10,642 bases of DNA from JADLEX01 sp964586775 (lineage in GTDB: Bacteria; Lernaellota; Lernaellaia; JACKCT01). The position numbers and the translations under genes were made by a program. The notes below the pieces were generated by a model. It made no database searches. It worked only from the letters and a program-made list of their open reading frames with translations, and was not told the origin of the DNA. The stretch is from contig CAZPJD010000259.1 of assembly GCA_964586775.1 (NCBI GenBank), positions 1 to 10,642 of the forward strand, given 5' to 3'. Of the stretch, positions 1 through 5,523 are shown piece by piece; position 1 is the stretch's first letter; every line of letters begins with the position of its first letter.

Positions 1-48
1 GCGGTAGAGGTCGAAATCCGAGAGCGGCGGGGTCTGTTTCGGCGTCAT
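1..48 (-). CDS. 5' end of an unidentified gene, cut by the left window edge
   Basis: Reading leftward from an ATG at 48-46 there are 16 open codons to the window edge (MTPKQTPPLSDFDLYR). Fourteen of 16 third positions are G or C, which matches the coding style of the GC-rich genes here. A GGTGA ribosome-binding element sits just upstream. The fragment is too short to identify a family. The ribosome-binding element lies inside one arm of an inverted repeat (51-92), so translation could be controlled, or the repeat could be an operator. It could also be a chance open stretch. Confidence 0.45.
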   Translation of the reverse strand, partial: MTPKQTPPLSDFDLYR

Positions 49-50
49 CG

Positions 51-92
51 TTCACCGGGTTTTGGGGGTGGATATGCCCGATTCCCGGTGAA
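51..92 (-). promoter_or_regulatory. Inverted repeat covering the ribosome-binding site of the left-edge gene
   Basis: TTCACCGGG at 51-59 is the perfect reverse complement of CCCGGTGAA at 84-92, with 24 bases between. On the minus strand the downstream arm contains GGTGAA immediately before the ATG at 48. RNA folding would hide the ribosome-binding site. A protein operator is an equal alternative. Confidence 0.35.
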
Positions 93-163
93 AAGAACTA
101 GCACAAATGAGCCATATTGTCCAGCGTTTTCAATGAGTTAAGGCGATTTTCAGGGGCGACTAG

Positions 164-234
164 GATGTCCCCGGAACTCTCTGGAACTCTCTGGAACTCT
201 CCCCGGAACTCGGGTATGATGTCCCCGGAACTCT
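164..234. repeat. Short tandem/direct repeat cluster built on GGAACTCT
   Basis: The 17-mer GATGTCCCCGGAACTCT occurs at 164-180 and again at 218-234. Between them are two perfect 10-base tandem units CTGGAACTCT (181-190, 191-200) and a partial unit CCCCGGAACTC (201-211). The units share the GGAACTC end of the element that recurs in inverted form at 1281-1303. This looks like slippage expansion of a REP-like element, not a CRISPR array, since there are no spacers. Confidence 0.8.
213..234 (-). repeat. REP-like element, left copy, facing outward
   Basis: Read on the minus strand this contains TTCCGGGGACA followed by TCATACC. It matches the plus-strand element at 1281-1303 at 18 of 22 aligned positions, giving an inverted pair on either side of the transglutaminase-like gene. 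From memory, GGGGACA-containing palindromic elements are associated with REP-associated tyrosine transposases (RAYT/Y1). No transposase is present in this window. Confidence 0.6.
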
Positions 235-284
235 TAAGGAACCCCCAATTGCGCGGTCTCGACATGACTTTCTTGGTGGCCGCG

Positions 285-1259
285 CTATTCTATTTTGTAT
301 CCCTGCAATACTGTCGAGACTTTCGAATCTCCGACACGATCTCCAAATTCTACTGAACCAAGCGAGAACGCCGACTTTTGTGGAGAATCTTGCGTTCTCC
401 ACGCAACTGGAATATAGTATAATGACATCCTAATTTTTTCGTCATTCCCAGCCAGAATACTTGCAATATCGATGACAGCCCATTCGCTAGGACGAATTTC
501 AATTTCAATCCAATGATTGAAATATATTCTGTCCTCGTCGCCGGTATAACCACTCATGATTAAAGTCGGAATACCAGACGAACGACTAATTGCGGCAAAT
601 ATTGAACATATTTGTCCGGTATGGCCATATCCCACATCCAGTGATTTTCGCGAATCCATTGTATGGACCCATTTTCCGTCGGCAGCGCGATATTTGACGG
701 CCTTTTGCACAAAGCGAACAATGTCGGATGTCTTTTCAGCCGTGCTTAACCCTCTCAACTTCATGGAATATTCTCGAATTCTTTCATCATTTGTATCCAC
801 AAACGGCTCGCTGCCGAGCGGATCAATATTTTTGGCAAACGGTGTGGCTAAACGATATACGTGTTTATACGGGCCAATGAGTAGTACGTCCATAAATAGT
901 GTGTAATAGTGGGTTCCAGGCTTCTCCGGAAGCTTCCATCCAGCGTATCTGTGGCCAAAAATAGATTTTGAAATTGAAGCAACCGGCTTAAAGCTAAGTT
1001 TCTTTACGACCAATCGATTCGAAATGTCTGTCGGAATCGATCGAAACACTTCCCCCGCCGCCGCTGGCCCAGATAGGGTAATTGAAACTTCTGACTTTAA
1101 CTGAATTGTCAGTGCTGCATTTTGACCCGCACGCCCGTCGCCACTCACCACTTCTTTCGATCCATAAGTACATGCATTTGCGAGCAATACTACGCAAAGC
1201 ACCGCCAGCAGATTGATGATACCGATCAACCTTTTCGGTCTATTGCAACTTTTGAACAA
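285..1259 (-). CDS. Exported transglutaminase-like (papain-fold) protein
   Basis: The 324-residue product has a signal sequence: a basic N-terminus (KSCNRPKR), a hydrophobic core at 11-28, then LLANAC. That could be cut after ANA, or be a weak lipobox with Cys30 lipidated. The C-terminal half carries a transglutaminase-core triad: Cys218 in GQICSIFAAISRSSGIPT, His249 in FNHWIEIEI and Asp264 in AVIDIAS. In such bacterial proteins the triad may act in amide hydrolysis or crosslinking at the cell envelope; the substrate is unknown. The frame stays open upstream to a GTG at 1325, but that extension is encoded by the repeat at 1281-1303 and the GTG lies in a hairpin. I therefore prefer the TTG at 1259-1257, which has GGGGGCAGGG upstream and starts directly before the signal sequence. 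Two sampled 60-base lines are 43% and 45% G+C, against 63% in a sampled line of a neighbouring gene, suggesting acquisition from elsewhere. Start uncertain; family fairly sure. Confidence 0.75.
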   Translation of the reverse strand: MFKSCNRPKRLIGIINLLAVLCVVLLANACTYGSKEVVSGDGRAGQNAALTIQLKSEVSITLSGPAAAGEVFRSIPTDISNRLVVKKLSFKPVASISKSIFGHRYAGWKLPEKPGTHYYTLFMDVLLIGPYKHVYRLATPFAKNIDPLGSEPFVDTNDERIREYSMKLRGLSTAEKTSDIVRFVQKAVKYRAADGKWVHTMDSRKSLDVGYGHTGQICSIFAAISRSSGIPTLIMSGYTGDEDRIYFNHWIEIEIRPSEWAVIDIASILAGNDEKIRMSLYYIPVAWRTQDSPQKSAFSLGSVEFGDRVGDSKVSTVLQGYKIE

Positions 1260-1280
1260 TTCTTTGCCCTGCCCCCAGAC

Positions 1281-1303
1281 GGGAATTCCGGGGACACGAT
1301 ACC
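1281..1303 (+). repeat. REP-like element, right copy, facing outward
   Basis: The sequence GGGAATTCCGGGGACA followed by CGATACC is the inverted partner of 213-234. The TTCCGGGGACA core is identical in both. It contains the palindrome GGAATTCC and sits inside the N-terminal extension of the transglutaminase-like reading frame, so that extension is unlikely to be protein. Confidence 0.6.
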
Positions 1304-1627
1304 GAACTGACGAATCGTCTACCACTTCGGGAAAGTGGAACGCCCGCAGAAATGCGCGCCCGCGTCGCGGGAGGCCCGTTCAGATTTGCGACTAAGCGCG
1401 GGAGGCCCGACGCGTGGGCCGCTTCGTTAGCTCCTCGAATTCGTCGTGACATCCGCTCTCCGAAAATGAGTCGTTGACGACTGCTCCGCTAACCGAGTTC
1501 GACGCAGTTTACACTAGGCGAACCGAGGTTTCCACCGTCGCTTGAAGCCGCGGCTATCTAAGGGACTTTTTGCGACAAGGATCCGCCCCGGCCGGGGGCG
1601 GGCGGGCCACTATTCCATTTGATTCGC

Positions 1628-1647
1628 CACGGCAGAGGGCGGCTGTG
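1628..1647 (-). terminator. Possible hairpin terminator or dispersed repeat after the propeller gene
   Basis: CACGGC at 1628-1633 can pair with GGCTGTG at 1641-1647 (six pairs, one G-T). It lies about 18 bases downstream of the stop codon of the leftward gene ending at 1665. No T tract follows, so intrinsic termination is doubtful. The flanking GCCACTAT direct repeats suggest an inserted dispersed hairpin element instead. Confidence 0.3.
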
Positions 1648-1664
1648 CCACTATCTCATCATTC

Positions 1665-3761
1665 TCAGCACCCACACCCGCCGGAATCATTGCCCTCATC
1701 TTGGTGGCGATCGTCGCCGTCGGCCGCGTCGTCGTCGCCGAGCGAGATGTCGTCGTCATCGGTTTCGTCGTCGTCGGGCGGAACCCAGCCGTCATCGTCA
1801 TCGGCGTCGTCATCCGCGTCGTCGTCGGTGTCGTCATCCACGCCGGGCTCGACCGTGATGTAGTTGTTGCGTGCGTAGGTGTTCGATCCGCCGGGGCCGG
1901 TGACGCGCAGTTTGATCTTGTAGCGCCCCACCTCGGTGAACGTGTGCGCGGGACTCTGATCGTTCGAGGTCTCGTCGTCGCCGAAATCCCACTCCCACTG
2001 CGTGATGCGGCAGCCGTTGTAGTCTTCGGAGGTGTCGACGAAGTTCACCGTATGCGGCGCGGGGCCGCGCAGCGGCGCGCCGGTGAAGTCGGCGACCGGC
2101 GGTGCGCACTTGATCGTGAGCGCCTCGTCCATGGTCGCGCTGCCGAAGGGCGTGGTGATGACGACGTCGTAATCGCCCACCGCCGCGCCGGTGAGATCGA
2201 AGGTCGCCTCCGCGGCCGTCAGCGCGTTCACCGCCATCGCCGTGGTGTTGATCTGCGCGCGCGACGACACGAGTTTTGCCGTCATGTCGAGCGTGAAATA
2301 ATTCCCGCCCAGATCCATCGTGAAGTCGGGGTCGTTGTTGAACGCCTGATGCGGCGTCGCGGAGGTCAGCTCGGGCGCGGGGGACGTGATCGTGAATCCG
2401 CCCGGCAGCGACCCCGTGCCGGCGGGGTTGGTCACCTCGACATCGTAGATGCCCGGCCACGCGCCCATAAGATTCAGGTCGCACGTCAGCTCGAAGGGAT
2501 CGGCCACGGCCGCGTTCGCGCAGTTGACGGCCACCGAGGCATCGGGCCGGTAGAGCCGCGCGGTGGAGGTGGACGCGAAGGTCGCGCCGGTGATCGTCAC
2601 GCCGGTCAGGCTCTCGGTGTTTTCGCCGGTGTCGGGGTCGATCGACGTGACGAGCGGGACGGGCATGTCCCACACGTATTTCACGTCCTTGACGAAGGGG
2701 TCGTAGTACGCGATGTGCGGCGCGTTGCGGCTGTCGAGGCCGAGGCTGGTGAACATTCCGGTGATCTCGTCGCCCTCGAGCACCTCGATCTGCCACTCGC
2801 CCGCCACCTTGGTCGCGTATTTCAGATCGCCGTCGGAAAAATACGTCACGTGCGGCGCGGCGTTCGTTCCCATCGCGATCGACGAATACTTGCCCGTGTC
2901 CTCGCCGCCGCATTCGATCTCGTCCCACTCCCAGCTTCCCGCGAGTTTTTTCAGGATCACCGCGCACTGGTCGCCAACCAGCGGATCGAAGTGCATCGAG
3001 ATGTAGACGTTGTCGCCGACGTCCATGGCGATGCCGGTGTGCTCGCCGGTCCCGTCGATGTCCGCGGGATCGACCACGTCCTCCTCGTGCCAGCCGAGGC
3101 CATCGAGCCACGCGAATTTCTGGTTCGACCACACGTCGTCGCGGTACGCCACGTGCGGCAGATCCACCGTGGAGAGCGCGATGGCCGTCCAGCTCCCCAG
3201 CCGCTCGCCGAAGGCGTTGTACACGCTGTCGGGCGAGGTCTTCGACCACGCGTTCGCCCCCGTGCGCCATGCGACGCGCACGCCGTTGTCGTTCGACCAG
3301 CCGTCGTCGTAGTGGTACGCGGCCCAGGCCTGCCCGCCCGTGGTGAAGGCGAGGCTGATCCAGCGGCCGCGGTCGTCTTCGCTCGAATCCTCGATGGTCT
3401 CGTACTTCCACGTGTCGTCGTCGTCGAGATACGCGAACATCGCCGCGTCGATCGCGTCGTCGTAATACGCGATGGCGGGGCGGTTCTTGATGGGGTTGAC
3501 GGCGATGTCGCAGAAGCTCCCGACCTGACCCGTGTCGATCTCCGTCGTGTGCCAGCCGCCGAAGTCGCGATAGGCGTACATCAGCCGCGCGAAGGACGCG
3601 TCGTACCACGCGATGTGCGGGCGGTCGTTGCTGTCCACGGCGAGCGCGGCCGACTGGCCCTGATCCCCGGCGCTGGCGACGGTTTCGTACACCCACGCGG
3701 CCGACGCGGGGGTGGCGACGATACAAACGAACGCGACAGCGAGAATGGCGCGGCGAAACAT
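1665..3761 (-). CDS. Exported propeller / IPT / PKD surface protein with Asp-rich stalk and GGCGC end
   Basis: Start is the ATG at 3761-3759, chosen over the ATG at 3785 because GGGAGGG lies six bases before it and it begins directly at a signal peptide (residues 1-21, cut after ATPASA). Residues 24-366 contain seven diverged repeats of about 45-55 residues, each with a core like 'S-S-I-A-M ... A-P-H-I-A-Y-Y-D ... K-Y-A ... G-x-W', as expected for a seven-bladed beta-propeller. Two IPT/TIG-like immunoglobulin folds follow (about 368-460 and 461-551), then a PKD domain (about 552-637) with the typical WEWDFGDDETS. Residues 641-690 are an aspartate-rich stalk, and the chain ends GGCGC. No enzymatic motif is visible. 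It is probably a secreted or surface-displayed adhesive or binding protein. The paired Cys at the end could be a lipidation, thioether or sorting site, but there is no following membrane segment as in MYXO-CTERM. The ligand is unknown. Confidence 0.9.
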   Translation of the reverse strand: MFRRAILAVAFVCIVATPASAAWVYETVASAGDQGQSAALAVDSNDRPHIAWYDASFARLMYAYRDFGGWHTTEIDTGQVGSFCDIAVNPIKNRPAIAYYDDAIDAAMFAYLDDDDTWKYETIEDSSEDDRGRWISLAFTTGGQAWAAYHYDDGWSNDNGVRVAWRTGANAWSKTSPDSVYNAFGERLGSWTAIALSTVDLPHVAYRDDVWSNQKFAWLDGLGWHEEDVVDPADIDGTGEHTGIAMDVGDNVYISMHFDPLVGDQCAVILKKLAGSWEWDEIECGGEDTGKYSSIAMGTNAAPHVTYFSDGDLKYATKVAGEWQIEVLEGDEITGMFTSLGLDSRNAPHIAYYDPFVKDVKYVWDMPVPLVTSIDPDTGENTESLTGVTITGATFASTSTARLYRPDASVAVNCANAAVADPFELTCDLNLMGAWPGIYDVEVTNPAGTGSLPGGFTITSPAPELTSATPHQAFNNDPDFTMDLGGNYFTLDMTAKLVSSRAQINTTAMAVNALTAAEATFDLTGAAVGDYDVVITTPFGSATMDEALTIKCAPPVADFTGAPLRGPAPHTVNFVDTSEDYNGCRITQWEWDFGDDETSNDQSPAHTFTEVGRYKIKLRVTGPGGSNTYARNNYITVEPGVDDDTDDDADDDADDDDGWVPPDDDETDDDDISLGDDDAADGDDRHQDEGNDSGGCGC
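1692..1841 (-). repeat. Low-complexity aspartate-codon tract
   Basis: Runs of GAC/GAT codons encode residues 641-690 of the propeller protein. The repetitive trinucleotides produce long meaningless open frames on the opposite strand. Such acidic stalks often bind Ca2+ or act as spacers; that role is inference here. Confidence 0.8.
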
Positions 3762-3803
3762 CCCAATCCCTCCCGAAAAAAACATGACATCGACAGCGCA
3801 AAT

Positions 3804-3833
3804 AACCTATCACGCAAGCGGGCGGAGATACAA
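3804..3833 (-). promoter_or_regulatory. Candidate sigma-70 promoter of the propeller gene
   Basis: On the minus strand TTGTAT (3833-3828) is followed after 18 bases by TAGGTT (3809-3804), about 43 bases before the ATG at 3761. The -10 match is weak, but the same TAGGTT hexamer appears at the -10 position of the divergent promoter at 3911-3939. Found by eye only. Confidence 0.3.
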
Positions 3834-3910
3834 GGAAAATCGACATCCGTTTCGTTCGCGAGGTCGGGGATGGCCTTTTCCGCCGGCGCTTTTTCGGGGT
3901 CCGATTTCGA

Positions 3911-3939
3911 TTGACATCCCCCCGGTCGCGGCGTAGGTT
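3911..3939 (+). promoter_or_regulatory. Candidate sigma-70 promoter of the metal-transport operon
   Basis: A perfect TTGACA at 3911-3916 is followed after exactly 17 bases by TAGGTT at 3934-3939 (three of six matches to TATAAT). Transcription from about 3946 would give a leader of roughly 250 bases before the ATG at 4197. The divergent propeller gene is read from the other side of this region. Confidence 0.45.
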
Positions 3940-4196
3940 CGGGCGGCTTTCGGCCCGGCTTTTGGACCGAAGGTTCATTGGCGGCGCGGCCGCCAACGGG
4001 TTTCACCGCAACCGGAGTTTTCGATGGGCGAAGGCCCAAGTCGGAGCGATCGGCACGGGCGTTTGGGCGCAGGCCCACGCGAGTCCTTTGCGGCGAATCC
4101 ACGGCTCGCCCGCTAGGACCCCCGACTCCCCACCGATCGACGCAATCCGCCAGCGCAGGCCGGGGTTATGCCCGCGCACGCCGGAAGGACACGATC
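3940..4196 (+). promoter_or_regulatory. Long hairpin-rich 5' leader of the metal-transport operon
   Basis: This gene-free leader contains CGGGC...GCCCG near 3940-3957, a perfect 8-base-pair hairpin TTGGCGGC-GCG-GCCGCCAA (3978-3996), and twin hairpins TGGGCGAAGGCCCA (4025-4038) and TGGGCGCAGGCCCA (4064-4077). CGGG-GTTATG-CCCG follows just before the ribosome-binding site. I could not match it to the M-box (ykoK) or yybP-ykoY riboswitches. The frame of the downstream gene stays open through here, but the translation is low-quality Arg/Pro/Gly-rich sequence and is not considered coding. GC-rich DNA forms hairpins readily, so the regulatory role is inference. Confidence 0.35.
4024..4116 (+). CDS. 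Possible 30-codon leader ORF in the metal-operon leader
   Basis: ATG at 4024, TAG at 4114-4116, product beginning MGEGPSRSDRHGRLG. A GGAG element (4014-4017) lies six bases before the ATG. The peptide is rich in Arg and Gly, and all three prolines use CCA, a codon that would be rare in so GC-rich a genome. Third-position G+C is only 20 of 30, below the genes here, which argues against an ordinary gene. The two twin hairpins lie inside it. It could be a leader peptide analogous in principle to the proline-containing mgtL of Salmonella mgtA, or chance. Confidence 0.2.
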   Translation: MGEGPSRSDRHGRLGAGPRESFAANPRLAR

Positions 4197-5489
4197 ATGA
4201 CGCACACCCAAACGCAGACGCACATGGACGGTTCGTCGTACACCTTTCTCTACGCGTCGCGGCTCGTTTCGCGGCCCGTGACCGAGGGCGGGCGACGCAT
4301 CGGCACGGCGACGGATCTCGTCGCGCGGCGGCTGACGCCTTACCCGGAACTCGAAGGATTCGTGGTGCGTCGAAAGGGCAAGTTGCACTTTCTGCCCATC
4401 GCCAAGGTTTCGCGCGCGGCGCTCGAGGGGCGGGGCGCGATCGTCGCCCACGCGCACGATCTGATGGCGCTCGCGCTGGACGACGATCGGTTCCTCGTCG
4501 CGCAGGTGCTGCTCGACAAGCAGATCGTGGATGTGCAGGGCGCGAAGGTGGAGCGCGTGAACGACGTTCACCTGCTCACCGTCGAGGCGCACACCTATCT
4601 CGTGCACGTGGATGTCGGGCTGCCGGGGCTGCTGCGCCGGCTGGGGTTCGAGGGCGGCGTACGCAAGATCGTGCAAACCTTCGGACGCGACCTGAAGGAC
4701 GACTGGATCTCATGGCGTTACGTGCAGACCCTGCAGGGGCGTCGAGGGCCGGGACCGATCCGGCTGGCGGTCGGCCACGAACAGCTTCACGACCTGCACC
4801 CGGGCGAATTGGCCGACATTCTGGAGGATCTGGACAAGGACGGCCGCGTGGCGCTGCTGCACTCGGTGGATCCCGAGGTGGCGGCGAGCGCGCTGGAAGA
4901 GGTCGAGCCCGAACTGGGCGCGGCGATCGTCAAGGAGCTCGACCCCGAGGTCGCGGCCGACATCATGGAAGAGATGGAGGCCGCCGCCGCCGCGGACATC
5001 CTCGAGGAGGTCACCGACGAGCACCGCGAGGACATCATCGAGCGCATGGAGGCCGAGGAGCGCCAGGAGATCGAGACGCTCCACACCTACGAGGACAAGT
5101 CGGCGGGCGCGCTCATGAGCACGGATTTTGTGGAGATCGCGGCCACCGCCACGGTCGCCGACGCGATCGCCGAGGTGCGCAAGTGGGCCGACGAGGTCGC
5201 CATGCTCCACTACGTCTACCTGCTCGACGACACGGGCACGCTGGTCGGCGCGGTGAGCCTCAAACAACTCATCCTCGCCCGGCCCGACACGCCGCTGCGC
5301 GAACTGGCCGGCATGCGCCTCGTCACCGTTTCGGCGGACGAGGACTGGTCGGACGTGGCCGAAAAGTTCTACAAGTACAACTTCCAGGCCATGCCGGTCG
5401 TGGACGAAAACGACCGGCTGCTGGGCGTTGTTTCGTTCAGGTCCAGCTTTGACGAACTCGTGCGTTATTACGTGAGAGAGGCGGCGTAG
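4197..5489 (+). CDS. PRC-barrel / MgtE N-domain / CBS-pair soluble metal-sensor protein
   Basis: Start is the ATG at 4197 with AAGGA seven bases upstream; 430 residues. Two PRC-barrel-like segments (about 15-75 and 98-160, the latter with LLDKQIVDVQGAKVERVNDV) precede an MgtE intracellular N-domain at about 195-298. That domain shows repeated L-D-P-E-x-A-A units (such as VDPEVAASALEEVEP and ELDPEVAADIMEEM) and the family-typical transition HTYEDKSAGALMSTDFVEI. Two CBS domains follow (about 305-362 and 370-425). In MgtE channels the acidic N and CBS domains bind cytosolic Mg2+ and hold the pore shut; here the membrane domain is absent and the protein ends after CBS2. The next gene, 34 bases downstream on the same strand, is an Nramp transporter, so this protein probably senses Mg2+ (or another divalent cation) and gates or regulates that partner. 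Domain calls are strong; the partnership is inference. Confidence 0.92.
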   Translation: MTHTQTQTHMDGSSYTFLYASRLVSRPVTEGGRRIGTATDLVARRLTPYPELEGFVVRRKGKLHFLPIAKVSRAALEGRGAIVAHAHDLMALALDDDRFLVAQVLLDKQIVDVQGAKVERVNDVHLLTVEAHTYLVHVDVGLPGLLRRLGFEGGVRKIVQTFGRDLKDDWISWRYVQTLQGRRGPGPIRLAVGHEQLHDLHPGELADILEDLDKDGRVALLHSVDPEVAASALEEVEPELGAAIVKELDPEVAADIMEEMEAAAAADILEEVTDEHREDIIERMEAEERQEIETLHTYEDKSAGALMSTDFVEIAATATVADAIAEVRKWADEVAMLHYVYLLDDTGTLVGAVSLKQLILARPDTPLRELAGMRLVTVSADEDWSDVAEKFYKYNFQAMPVVDENDRLLGVVSFRSSFDELVRYYVREAA

Positions 5490-5523
5490 CGCCCGATTCC
5501 GAATCGACGCAACGCGAGAACCC

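Larger units (their letters stand above)
1260..1664. other. Gene-free stretch with small repeats upstream of the transglutaminase-like gene
   Basis: No credible gene is present. It holds the REP-like element at 1281-1303, a perfect hairpin CCACTT-CGGGA-AAGTGG at 1322-1338, and a 13-base direct repeat CGCGGGAGGCCCG at 1366-1378 and 1397-1409. There is also a GC hairpin at 1583-1601 (CCGCCCC / GGGGCGG) and an 8-base direct repeat GCCACTAT at 1606-1613 and 1647-1654 flanking a small hairpin. No convincing promoter was found for the leftward gene. Confidence 0.6.

Noticed and set aside
164..234. CRISPR array
   Set aside because: The units are 10-17 bases and directly abutting, with no regular unique spacers and no cas genes.
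1701..3914. 737-codon open frame on the plus strand, and a 720-codon minus frame at 1834-3996, overlapping the propeller gene
   Set aside because: They give Arg/Val/Gly-rich low-complexity translations without domains, as expected from GC-biased third positions and the Asp-codon tract. The 1665-3761 frame has a signal peptide, an SD and recognisable domains.
3978..4196. N-terminal extension of the sensor protein from an ATG at 3978
   Set aside because: The 73 extra residues look non-coding, a proper SD sits before 4197, and the promoter places the stretch in the leader.
3940..4196. Known M-box (ykoK) or yybP-ykoY metal riboswitch
   Set aside because: I could not find the conserved loop sequences of either class by eye. 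A covariance-model search would be decisive.
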